Assembly: GCA_944342125.1 (NCBI GenBank)
Contig: CALVMF010000023.1
Location: 1-14,674 of the forward strand
DNA from: an uncultured Bacilli bacterium
GTDB taxonomy: Bacteria; Bacillota_I; Bacilli_A; RFN20; CAG-826
Length of the DNA: 14,674 nt
Direction of reading: 5' to 3'
Each line of letters opens with the position of its first letter. The first letter of the stretch is position 1. A program made the translations under genes and the position numbers. Of the stretch, positions 8,801 through 14,597 are shown piece by piece. Under the pieces are notes generated by a model, which was not told the DNA's origin, searched no databases, and saw nothing but the letters and a program-made list of their open reading frames with translations.

Positions 8801-9337
8801 GATTCTATTAATAGAGTTTATGAAATATTTAAGGAAAGAAAAGAACTAAGTCGTCAAAGAAGTAGAGACATTAAAACACCTATTTTAGTACTGGTAAATT
8901 CCTATTCATGCTTAGGTGAAATAAAAGAAGAAACAAACGGTGCTGGTGGTTCTATGTCGGTTATGGATGATTTGAATTCATTGAGTGAGATGGGATTTGG
9001 AGACACAGGCAACGATTCTGAAATCTCTCTCATCGATAAAATTAAAACTATTTATGAAAATGGACATACTTATAACATTTTTATGGTTATCCAAGACAAG
9101 AGATCTGCTTATTTAAATAAGTTTGATAATTTTGCTGATTATTCACGCGTAATTTGTTGTGATTCAAGGGAGTTAGAGAACTGCTTAATGTCAGAGAATG
9201 GTTCTTCAGTAACAATTAATGATTTACCTTCAAATTACGTTGTTATGTTCCCTCAAGTTTCTAAGATTAGACCATTTATTTTTGATGGTAAAGAAAAAGA
9301 ATTGATTAATAAATTTTGCAAGGAGATTTCAAAATGA
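5870..9337 (+). CDS. FtsK/EssC-like three-module ATPase, soluble
   Basis: An 1155-residue protein of the FtsK/SpoIIIE/EssC ATPase superfamily. Residues 1-130 are helical, coiled-coil-like. Three RecA-like modules can be traced. Module 1 (about 300-500) has a degenerate P-loop (INTNGSDENLNNF) and no acidic Walker B. Module 2 (about 560-830) is complete: Walker A GVNGSGKS (591-598, Lys597), YYLIDFKDGVEF, Walker B VVIIDE (705-710), and an ISLILSSQ sensor strand. Module 3 (about 880-1155) lacks the P-loop Lys (ILIGDLKKTRSIE) and its Walker B acidic residues (ILVLVNSYS). This layout recalls EssC/EccC, the motor of type VII secretion, but there are no transmembrane helices and no FHA domains. Together with the WXG100-like genes that follow, a substrate-translocating motor is the likeliest role. 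The TGA stop overlaps the next ATG. Confidence 0.85.
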   Translation: MSKTPTFEEFKSSIDKFDDYFVRFSNSMNKLNNDEGREISKAENDQNNYVDNLIKERVGIFLNLKNNVQKIIDGFSSRNVDLNSFGIYYKEEHFDSIDKAIKTLNERNETLKTKLAELNEFNFESSTATFSFNGEKATINNKEYVAPNFPELTDKDFDTDKNYLPLIKDIYSACLDVLSNIDFIVNYYNGNAFKEELSVIKGKVSDQFTDEISSSFDESKRKLISSCETFFKNECGPYLEQNNLNLNDFQTVDTLNIPVDFRRKINIGSAPYQFKNFDIYANAIEKINYENLVKKDINVPYYVDLTKKGNILINTNGSDENLNNFIHQLIMQFVSSVPYKKINLALVDVDDSDDFDFVFDFSKEYLKNNKLLFNGNIATDEESFKEMVVSLNRKINEVKGDKLGPKYCNNVFEYNDMSPENTQELYLMVYVNCPKCLDFSLSDKISSLILNGNMCGVYSIILNNTTTPLAKEFYQYNSDAHKEFISKISNSSTVIDYDVKTKTYHIKDMILSPNYSFKTTDVNQFFKLMNEGCAKEGTSKIIYLDSILNNTYEKKDYFDQIKIPVGKDGGELVYFELDIEGTGTSSAIVAGVNGSGKSSFLHTIILSGASYYSPDELEYYLIDFKDGVEFGSYLNKTNGKAIIPHVTFLSLKNKVEDAYDILEKVYLEKEYRNKCFGKVNAQNLISYQKHPDVISGKLPSFKRTVVIIDEYQNFLISTNTSTMILCNKCAGKLLSLLKEIRNVGISLILSSQGIDIERDALEQINNRYIMRSSASTLQTAFPNFSGDTMNIELNKEKGLVYKTQNGGDSKQLFKAAYCGKLDEEKAQKIIAEINKKYPSANNDIIISGNPDTLSVVEANAPFVKNTSIDVDEKNSIFACFGQSALSNQNISLVFNDEDFCNYILIGDLKKTRSIEASIGLSFLYCLKQFNYEISKECLFYLDLNYSSDALRNPSPFDTYKDNFADLMTYSVEVQDIIDSINRVYEIFKERKELSRQRSRDIKTPILVLVNSYSCLGEIKEETNGAGGSMSVMDDLNSLSEMGFGDTGNDSEISLIDKIKTIYENGHTYNIFMVIQDKRSAYLNKFDNFADYSRVICCDSRELENCLMSENGSSVTINDLPSNYVVMFPQVSKIRPFIFDGKEKELINKFCKEISK
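9320..9325 (+). promoter_or_regulatory. Ribosome binding site fixing the start at 9334
   Basis: AAGGAG lies 8 bases before ATG 9334, whereas the in-frame upstream ATG at 9316 would place this site inside the coding sequence. The ATGA overlap with the ATPase stop supports the downstream start. Confidence 0.75.
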
Positions 9338-9612
9338 TCAAAAAGTTTTATGTTGATATAAACGAACTTGATAATTACGCCTCTTTTTTGAATAAAAATG
9401 TTGCTGTAATTAATAATAATATTAATTTAATTTCAAAAGCTAACAATCGATATCAAACATTAATGAAAGATAATATTAGTGTTCAAGTTGATTTGCATTT
9501 GAAAAAATTTAAAAAAGCATTTGATAACTTTTCCTTAGAGCTAAATAAGCTTTCAAAAGAAGTTAAAGAAGATCATGCTTTATATACTGCTTATAATTCA
9601 AAATTGAAATGA
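9334..9612 (+). CDS. WXG100/ESAT-6-like small helical protein (first)
   Basis: A 92-residue protein predicted as two long helices (about 10-45 and 50-85) joined by a short turn, with heptad-like hydrophobic spacing and many Asn and Lys residues. Size, all-helical hairpin form and position directly after an EssC-like ATPase fit the WXG100/ESAT-6 superfamily of type VII secretion substrates or chaperone partners. There is no W-x-G at the turn, so the assignment rests on form and context rather than on motif. The start at 9334 was chosen over 9316 because of the Shine-Dalgarno site at 9320-9325 and the ATGA overlap with the ATPase gene. No signal peptide is present, as expected for the family. 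The stop codon also overlaps the Shine-Dalgarno core of the next gene. Confidence 0.65.
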   Translation: MIKKFYVDINELDNYASFLNKNVAVINNNINLISKANNRYQTLMKDNISVQVDLHLKKFKKAFDNFSLELNKLSKEVKEDHALYTAYNSKLK

Positions 9613-9614
9613 GG
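9611..9614 (+). promoter_or_regulatory. Ribosome binding site fixing the start at 9621
   Basis: GAGG lies 6 bases before ATG 9621 and overlaps the previous stop codon TGA (9610-9612). The alternative ATG 9609 would put this site within the coding sequence and adds only four residues. Confidence 0.6.
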
Positions 9615-9620
9615 TACCAT

Positions 9621-9905
9621 ATGAATAATACTATTCAATCATCAGTTAAAGATCCTGTTATTGTAATTAATCAATTTATTAAAACATTAGATGTTTTTAT
9701 TAAAGAGTCAATTGTTAATATTAATAAAATGAAGAGCAAGCATCAACAAATGGCAAATTTTCGGAAGGGTGATCAATACAATAAGTTTACTGCTGTTTTG
9801 AGTCAATCTATCAAAGATGCCGCTAAAGAGTTGACCGAATTGCAAAAATTAAGAGACCAACTTGTGAAAAAGGCTCAGATATTGTCAAAAGCAGTTAATA
9901 ATTAA
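9621..9905 (+). CDS. WXG100/ESAT-6-like small helical protein (second)
   Basis: A 94-residue, all-helical protein. Helix 1 (about 8-43) is followed by the turn FRKGDQYNKF, then helix 2 (about 52-90, leucine-rich with LTELQKLRDQL). The turn resembles the WXG100 pattern W-x-G/D-xx-Y/F-xx-F with Phe in place of Trp, so this is the closer of the two small proteins to the family. In that family, pairs of adjacent genes encode heterodimers recognised by the EssC ATPase, which matches the gene order here. The C-terminus has no clear YxxxD/E export signal. The start at 9621 is supported by its Shine-Dalgarno site; 9609 is a less likely alternative. It could also be a structural adaptor rather than a secreted protein. 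Confidence 0.7.
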   Translation: MNNTIQSSVKDPVIVINQFIKTLDVFIKESIVNINKMKSKHQQMANFRKGDQYNKFTAVLSQSIKDAAKELTELQKLRDQLVKKAQILSKAVNN

Positions 9906-9907
9906 AT

Positions 9908-10093
9908 ATGGAAAAATTAATTTTAATTAATTGGTCAGACAAAAGGGCTAATGAAGTAACTAATAAAATTAATGACATAGAAACTAAAGCAAAACTTAGT
10001 GAGAGTAATTTTTCTAATAGTGTTTCAAAAGTTCATGCAGATGCAAGTGAAGTGGTTCCTTGCTCTTTTACCCCAAACAATTATAAGGTTTAA
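9908..10093 (+). CDS. Unknown 61-residue protein
   Basis: I do not recognise this protein. It begins with a short hydrophobic strand (MEKLILINWSD), followed by a polar helix rich in Lys, Asn and Glu (about 12-45) and a Pro-rich end (VVPCSFTPNNYKV) with one Cys. It has no membrane helix or signal peptide. It starts 2 bases after the previous stop and ends 3 bases before the next start, without a Shine-Dalgarno site, so expression by translational coupling is likely. Its constant-looking embedding in the cluster argues that it is a real gene, perhaps a third small partner of the helical hairpin proteins. Confidence 0.6.
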   Translation: MEKLILINWSDKRANEVTNKINDIETKAKLSESNFSNSVSKVHADASEVVPCSFTPNNYKV

Positions 10094-10096
10094 AAA

Positions 10097-11098
10097 ATGA
10101 GTGGTACTATTCAAGAAAGCGAAATGTACATAGCAAGTCAATACTGCAAAAAGTTTATTAAAGAATTGACTGACGTTTTAGTGTGCGAAACAAAAATTTA
10201 TGATACTGAAATTTTAAATTGCAACAATAAGATACAATCTGAACAGAACGATATCGCTCATTTAAAAGAACAAATTAATTTATGTGATTCATTATTACAA
10301 TCAAATAGGCAAAGATTGGCTGAAATACCTGGAGAAATTGAGACATATAAAGAAGATATTGCTCAATGTAAAACTAATATATCTAACACAGAGTATCCTG
10401 TTTATAGAGAAAGATACGATGAGTATTCAGAAAGATGGTATGAGGAAGAGGACTATGAGGCTACTTATAATAACGGTAGATGTATTGATAGTTTAAAATC
10501 ACAGATTTCCGATGATGAAAATGCTATAAGAAGATTGTATGATCTTCAAAGAAGATGTGAAAACAATATTCAATCTTTAACAGCTATGATTTCAAATATC
10601 GATGCATGTATATCAAAAAAGCAAAACTTAATTAATAAGATTCAACAAGACATTCCTTATTTGCAATCTAGTTTTAATGCTTTTAAAAAGACAATTAATA
10701 ATTTACAAAACGAAATTAATATTTTAAATAATAAAATAATAAATGGTGCCGAATTAATTCATAATTGTGGCTCTTGTTTGGCTCAAATCGGCTACAAAGG
10801 CCTAAAATGTTCTTATTCCGACAAGGATATTGTCACAATAACTAGTGACGGTCTTAATCAAGAAATTCAATTATTAAATACATTTATTTCAACGAATGTG
10901 AATAATATTTCGCTTTGCAGTAAAGGAACGATAAGTTTTGTAAATCAATTACAAGATAATGTAACTTCAGAATCTCAATCAATTACTGTAAAAGCCTTGA
11001 AAGAACTAAATAATATAAATCAAAATTACATTTCTTATGAAACTTTGCTCAAAAAAGCACTAGCATTCATAAGTTCTTATGAGTCAATAAAAATTTGA
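10097..11098 (+). CDS. Coiled-coil protein of unknown function
   Basis: A 333-residue soluble protein. Two long coiled coils (about 32-92 and 130-216) flank an acidic, aromatic insert (about 98-126, rich in Tyr, Glu and Arg, for example YRERYDEYSERWYEEEDYE), so the coils may fold back on each other as a hairpin with the insert at the tip. Residues 220-333 look globular, with a CGSC motif (224-227) and Cys238. It contains about ten cysteines, high for a cytoplasmic protein of this kind. No signal peptide or membrane helix is present. Its position after the WXG100-like genes suggests a structural or adaptor part, or an unusually large LXG-like helical substrate. Neither is shown by motif. Confidence 0.7.
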   Translation: MSGTIQESEMYIASQYCKKFIKELTDVLVCETKIYDTEILNCNNKIQSEQNDIAHLKEQINLCDSLLQSNRQRLAEIPGEIETYKEDIAQCKTNISNTEYPVYRERYDEYSERWYEEEDYEATYNNGRCIDSLKSQISDDENAIRRLYDLQRRCENNIQSLTAMISNIDACISKKQNLINKIQQDIPYLQSSFNAFKKTINNLQNEINILNNKIINGAELIHNCGSCLAQIGYKGLKCSYSDKDIVTITSDGLNQEIQLLNTFISTNVNNISLCSKGTISFVNQLQDNVTSESQSITVKALKELNNINQNYISYETLLKKALAFISSYESIKI

Positions 11099-11099
11099 T

Positions 11100-11104
11100 G
11101 GAGG
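11100..11104 (+). promoter_or_regulatory. Strong ribosome binding site of the large membrane protein
   Basis: GGAGG lies 7 bases before ATG 11112, directly after the TGA stop (11096-11098) of the coiled-coil gene. Confidence 0.75.
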
Positions 11105-11111
11105 CATAAGT

Positions 11112-14100
11112 ATGGATATTAAAAAATTATTAGAGAAAGAATTTTCTAAAGAAAATGAATTCAACAATTTGCTTAAGAGCAACATGCCTGATGACAAATC
11201 AATTTCTTCTGAAAAATTTAATGATAAGTTTTCAAAATATATTAATGATTATAAAACTAAAGAGAATGATTATATAAATAACGTTAAAAAATCAGTTTCT
11301 CTTTATGAATCAAGATTAAATGCCGAAGATCTCTTTGCTAGAAAAGATAAAATTTATCAGAATGCATTAGCAAAAAAACAAAGTGGTGACTTTTATAATG
11401 CTTATGTTGAATTTGGAAGCATTAAGGGCCACAAAGACTCTGATGCCCTCTGTAAAGAATGTTTAGATATTCTTGAGGCAAAATACAACGATGCAATAGC
11501 AAAAACACAGATTTGTGAATTTGATTCAGCTATAAGTATTTTGGAGCAAATTAAGCCTTTCAAAGATTCAAAAAAGTTAATTATCAAATTTAGTTCTCAT
11601 AAAAAAATCTATTCAAAAAAAGAAAGTATTTATAATTCTGCATTATCTAGTTTTAATGCTGGCAAATATTATGACGCCTTAATGAGCTTCCAATCTATTT
11701 TAGGGCACAAAGACTCTGATGCTCTCTGTAAAGAATGCTTAGATATTCTTGAGGCAAAATATAACGATGCAATAGCAAAAACACAAATTGGTGAATTTGA
11801 TTCAGCTATAAGTATTTTGGAGCAAATTGAGCCTTTCAAAGATTCAGAAAAGTTAATTATCAAATTTAGATCTGATAAAAATATCTATTCAAAAAAAGAT
11901 AGTATTTATAATTTCGCATTATCTAGTTTTAATGCTGGCAAATATTATGACGCCTTAATGAGCCTCCAATCTATTTTAGGCCATAAAGATTCTAATGATT
12001 ATATAAATAAATGTAACGTTCTCTTGGAAGAAAAATATAATGAAGCACAAAAGTTATTTAATTCCCAAAATTACAACGATGCATTAGTTGCTTTCAAAAA
12101 GATTGTCTCATATAAAGATACAATCGAAATGGTAAGAAAGTGCGAAAAAGCAATCGAAGACGAAAAAGAACTAAATAAGAAAAATGCACAGCTTGCTAAA
12201 CAAGCAGCAGCTAAGAAAAAGAAAAAAAGAATAATTATTACAGTTAGTTCAATTGTGTGTGCCGTTATTGCTGTCATAATAATTCTTGTAACTGCTGTAT
12301 TTATTCCTAACGCTCAATTAAAAGAAAATACTCAAAAATATGAAAACGGTATTACATTGATAAATAACGGACAATATAAGGAAGCCTCGGAAATTTTTAA
12401 TGGCCTAAACTTTAAAGATTCGAACAATCTCTATAGTGTTTCAAAGGCCGGTGAGTCTTTTAAAATAGGAAATTATAACGATGGTATTGAAAATATGTGT
12501 GCGGCCAAAGGCTCAACATTCGTTTCGTATGATTTAAATGGAGGAACTTCTCCAAAAACTCAAGAAACAATTACAACTTATGCACCAATTAGTAATACAT
12601 GTACAAAGGATTACTATTCTTTTAATAAATGGGATATGACCAATTTCTCAATTTTTGTTGAACCAAATAGCTACGAAAGCAAATTGTATTTGAAAGCAGA
12701 TTTTTCTATTATCAACTATCATATAAATTACAATTTAAATGGTGGAACAAACAATTCGTTAAATCCAGCCATTTACAATTATGAATCATCGAATATTAAT
12801 TTGTACGATCCTTCAAAGACTGGTTATCAGTTCACGGGTTGGACTTGCAATGGACAGAGTATAACATCAATTCCTCATCACAGCAGTGGCGATAAGAATT
12901 TAACTGCTAACTGGAAAGCTAAAACATATACTGTTAATCTAGACGCAAATGGTGGTACTTATTCTGGTCAATCTTCTTATACTGTAACATACAATTCATC
13001 ATGCACCTTCCCAACACCAACGAAACACGGGTGTTCTTTCTTGGGCTGGTACTATAATGAAACAAAGGTAGGTTCAACTTGGACTATTGATGCCAATTGC
13101 ACTATTAAAGCTAAATGGGAATATTCTTCATTACAATACTTAGATTATGGTAAATACAACAGTAATAAAGAAATTTATATCAAAGGCCTTAAAGGGAATT
13201 ATCCATATAGTGAATTAGTACTTCCTGATTCAATTGACGGTTTAAATGTTACATTAATATATGACAATGCTTTCTATAACGTTTCGGGAATTACTAGTAT
13301 AGAAATGCCAGATACAATTGTTGAAATTGATACATATGCCTTTGCTAGAATGCCAGATCTGAAGAGCATTAAATTATCTAACAAATTATCTTATTTAGAT
13401 GATTATGCATTTTATCAATGCACCGCGTTAGAAACAATTGAACTCCCAAATACTCTTGAGCATGTTGGCACCCATGTTTTGATTGGTTGTTCATCATTAA
13501 CAAGAATTAAAACAGAATTAAGTAGTAAATATTGCGTAGGATATTTCTTTTCTAGTAGTCAAAGTTATGTTTCTAATCTAACTGTTCCTTCTTCTCTAAA
13601 GACAATAGAAGTTACAAAAGGAACTGTGATACCAAAAGAATTCTTTAAAGGTCTTGAAACTGTTACCAACTTTATTTTTGATGAAAATATTACAGAAGTC
13701 GGAGAAAGTGCTTTTGCAGGAGCTGGCGCGTTTGTTTGCCCATCATCTGTTAAAAAAATTGGTGCATATGCTTATAGCGAGATGGGGAAAATTGGTGATG
13801 AAATAACTTTGCCTGAAGGTTTACAAGAAATTAACGAGTGGGCTTTTTCAAACACATATTTCAAAACCATTAATCTGCCAAGCACATTAAAAGCATTGGG
13901 AAGAGCTGTCTTTGGCGGTTACGGAAGTAGCAATAATGTTCTAAAAACAATTAACTTTAATGGAACCAAAGCTAAATGGATATCTTTCGCTGGTGAAAAG
14001 CCTACTGGTTACGATAGTTGGGCATATAATTTAGGACATGGTTTTAAGATTTATTGCACAGATGCGTACTATACTGATTCGTTATACAGTAGCGAATGTG

Positions 14101-14117
14101 TTTGGACAAACTATTAA
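11112..14117 (+). CDS. Single-pass membrane protein: TPR-like repeats inside, InlB B-repeats and BspA-type LRRs outside
   Basis: A 1001-residue protein. Residues 1-75 are helical and charged. Residues about 76-350 are TPR-like helix pairs of roughly 46 residues with the consensus Y-x-A-x-x-x-x-x-x-x-x-Y/F-x-x-A-x-x-x-F-x-x-I-x-x-x-KDS. A Lys/Ala-rich stretch leads to one transmembrane helix (374-398: IIITVSSIVCAVIAVIIILV). Outside are one further TPR-like unit (about 405-460), three InlB B-repeats / Listeria-Bacteroides repeats (about 467-670, with DLNGGT, NLNGGT and DANGGT starts, GWxxN and ANW/AKWE ends) and BspA-type leucine-rich repeats (about 673-1001, e.g. IEMPDTIVEIDTYAFAR). There is no signal peptide and no LPXTG anchor, so the protein is N-in, C-out. 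Such LRR and InlB modules bind host or cell-surface ligands. The cytoplasmic TPRs may dock the ATPase or kinase. It has a strong Shine-Dalgarno site and is the last intact gene of the cluster. Confidence 0.85.
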   Translation: MDIKKLLEKEFSKENEFNNLLKSNMPDDKSISSEKFNDKFSKYINDYKTKENDYINNVKKSVSLYESRLNAEDLFARKDKIYQNALAKKQSGDFYNAYVEFGSIKGHKDSDALCKECLDILEAKYNDAIAKTQICEFDSAISILEQIKPFKDSKKLIIKFSSHKKIYSKKESIYNSALSSFNAGKYYDALMSFQSILGHKDSDALCKECLDILEAKYNDAIAKTQIGEFDSAISILEQIEPFKDSEKLIIKFRSDKNIYSKKDSIYNFALSSFNAGKYYDALMSLQSILGHKDSNDYINKCNVLLEEKYNEAQKLFNSQNYNDALVAFKKIVSYKDTIEMVRKCEKAIEDEKELNKKNAQLAKQAAAKKKKKRIIITVSSIVCAVIAVIIILVTAVFIPNAQLKENTQKYENGITLINNGQYKEASEIFNGLNFKDSNNLYSVSKAGESFKIGNYNDGIENMCAAKGSTFVSYDLNGGTSPKTQETITTYAPISNTCTKDYYSFNKWDMTNFSIFVEPNSYESKLYLKADFSIINYHINYNLNGGTNNSLNPAIYNYESSNINLYDPSKTGYQFTGWTCNGQSITSIPHHSSGDKNLTANWKAKTYTVNLDANGGTYSGQSSYTVTYNSSCTFPTPTKHGCSFLGWYYNETKVGSTWTIDANCTIKAKWEYSSLQYLDYGKYNSNKEIYIKGLKGNYPYSELVLPDSIDGLNVTLIYDNAFYNVSGITSIEMPDTIVEIDTYAFARMPDLKSIKLSNKLSYLDDYAFYQCTALETIELPNTLEHVGTHVLIGCSSLTRIKTELSSKYCVGYFFSSSQSYVSNLTVPSSLKTIEVTKGTVIPKEFFKGLETVTNFIFDENITEVGESAFAGAGAFVCPSSVKKIGAYAYSEMGKIGDEITLPEGLQEINEWAFSNTYFKTINLPSTLKALGRAVFGGYGSSNNVLKTINFNGTKAKWISFAGEKPTGYDSWAYNLGHGFKIYCTDAYYTDSLYSSECVWTNY
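11430..11981 (+). repeat. Two near-identical 276-bp tandem repeats inside the TPR-coding region
   Basis: Copy 1 (11430-11705) and copy 2 (11706-11981) are almost identical, differing at scattered single bases. Each encodes 92 residues, which is two TPR-like units (KDSDALCKECLDILEAKYND ... FNAGKYYDALMS). The period of 276 keeps the frame, so copy gain or loss by recombination would change only the number of TPR units. Flanking units at 11360-11429 and after 11982 share the amino-acid pattern but have diverged at DNA level, so the duplication is recent compared with the older repeat array. Confidence 0.9.
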
Positions 14118-14125
14118 CATTCAAT

Positions 14126-14503
14126 ATGATATCTGATAAAAACCGAAAAATGATCCTTTCTTTTGACGAAATGTTTAATAAGTTATCCAAAGAAACAGAT
14201 AATTCTTTTAGCATTGGTTATGGCGAAGATGATAAAGGCCGTATTATACATGGTGACATTAGAAAATTATCAAATATTTTAATTGGTGGAACAACCGGAT
14301 CTTGACAATCCGTTTTTATAGATTGTTTGCTTGGAACATTAGTGAAAAGGAATTCTTCAAGCAATTTAAAAATGATTTTAATAGATCCTAAACAAGTTGA
14401 ACTTTCTATATTCAAAAATGTTCCGCATCCCCAAAAGGTTATTTTTATTTTACCTGTATCACCTATTTTTAAAACTCTAGTTAGAGCGATAAATATCCTG
14501 TAA
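14126..14503 (+). pseudogene. FtsK/SpoIIIE-type ATPase fragment, inactivated
   Basis: One frame reads FSIGYGEDDKGRIIHGDI, then LSNILIGGTTGS, a TGA (14303-14305), then QSVFIDCLLGT, LKMILIDPKQVELSIFKNVPH and ILPVSPIFKTLVRAINIL before TAA (14501-14503). This is the start of a canonical FtsK/SpoIIIE motor domain. The P-loop expected as GGTTGSGKSVFI has become GGTTGS-stop-QSVFI, so both the Gly and the essential Lys are lost. The membrane and linker regions that normally precede, and Walker B and the rest of the motor that follow, are absent. No Shine-Dalgarno site precedes it. It starts 8 bases after the large membrane protein gene and is more DNA-translocase-like than the cluster's own ATPase. 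It is probably debris from a lost element or a former fourth component. Confidence 0.8.
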
Positions 14504-14560
14504 AATTGTATTTGTTTGGAAGGTCTTTTATTAATTTTTAACTTTAAATTAATTTCAAGC

Positions 14561-14588
14561 AATAAAAAAACACGATAATTATCGTGTT
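14561..14588 (-). terminator. Rho-independent terminator of the tRNA gene
   Basis: AACACGAT (14569-14576) pairs with ATCGTGTT (14581-14588) around AATT. On the minus strand the stem is followed by a run of seven or more Ts (complement of 14563-14570). It lies 9 bases past the CCA end of the tRNA. Confidence 0.8.
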
Positions 14589-14597
14589 ATAGACATC

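Noticed and set aside
9316..9333. Upstream start ATG 9316 for the first helical protein
   Set aside because: It would put the strong Shine-Dalgarno site inside the gene; ATG 9334 has correct spacing and an ATGA overlap.
11402..11863. Two similar minus-strand open frames of about 60 residues
   Set aside because: They are antisense shadows of the duplicated TPR-coding repeat and resemble each other only because the DNA is duplicated.
11430..11981. CRISPR-like or transposon repeat
   Set aside because: The 276-bp repeats are in frame within a gene, have no spacers, no terminal inverted repeats and no transposase.
995..14117. Canonical type VII secretion locus
   Set aside because: EsaA, EssA, EssB and EsaB are not recognisable, and the ATPase has no FHA or membrane segments, so only a T7SS-like comparison is justified.
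11112..14117. Sortase-anchored internalin
   Set aside because: There is no N-terminal signal peptide and no LPXTG at the C-terminus; membrane anchoring is by an internal helix.
14303..14305. TGA inside the FtsK fragment, and TGAs at 625 and 213, read as Trp (Mollicutes code)
   Set aside because: The FtsK position should be Gly, not Trp. Long genes use TGG for Trp with no in-frame TGA, and several intact genes end in TGA.
14504..14560. AT-only inverted repeat (14531-14537 with 14546-14552) as a plus-strand terminator
   Set aside because: The stem is seven A/T pairs with no G/C and no T-tract after it, so it is not convincing.
14218..14562. 114-residue minus-strand open frame
   Set aside because: It is the reverse of the FtsK fragment and has no recognisable domain or Shine-Dalgarno site.
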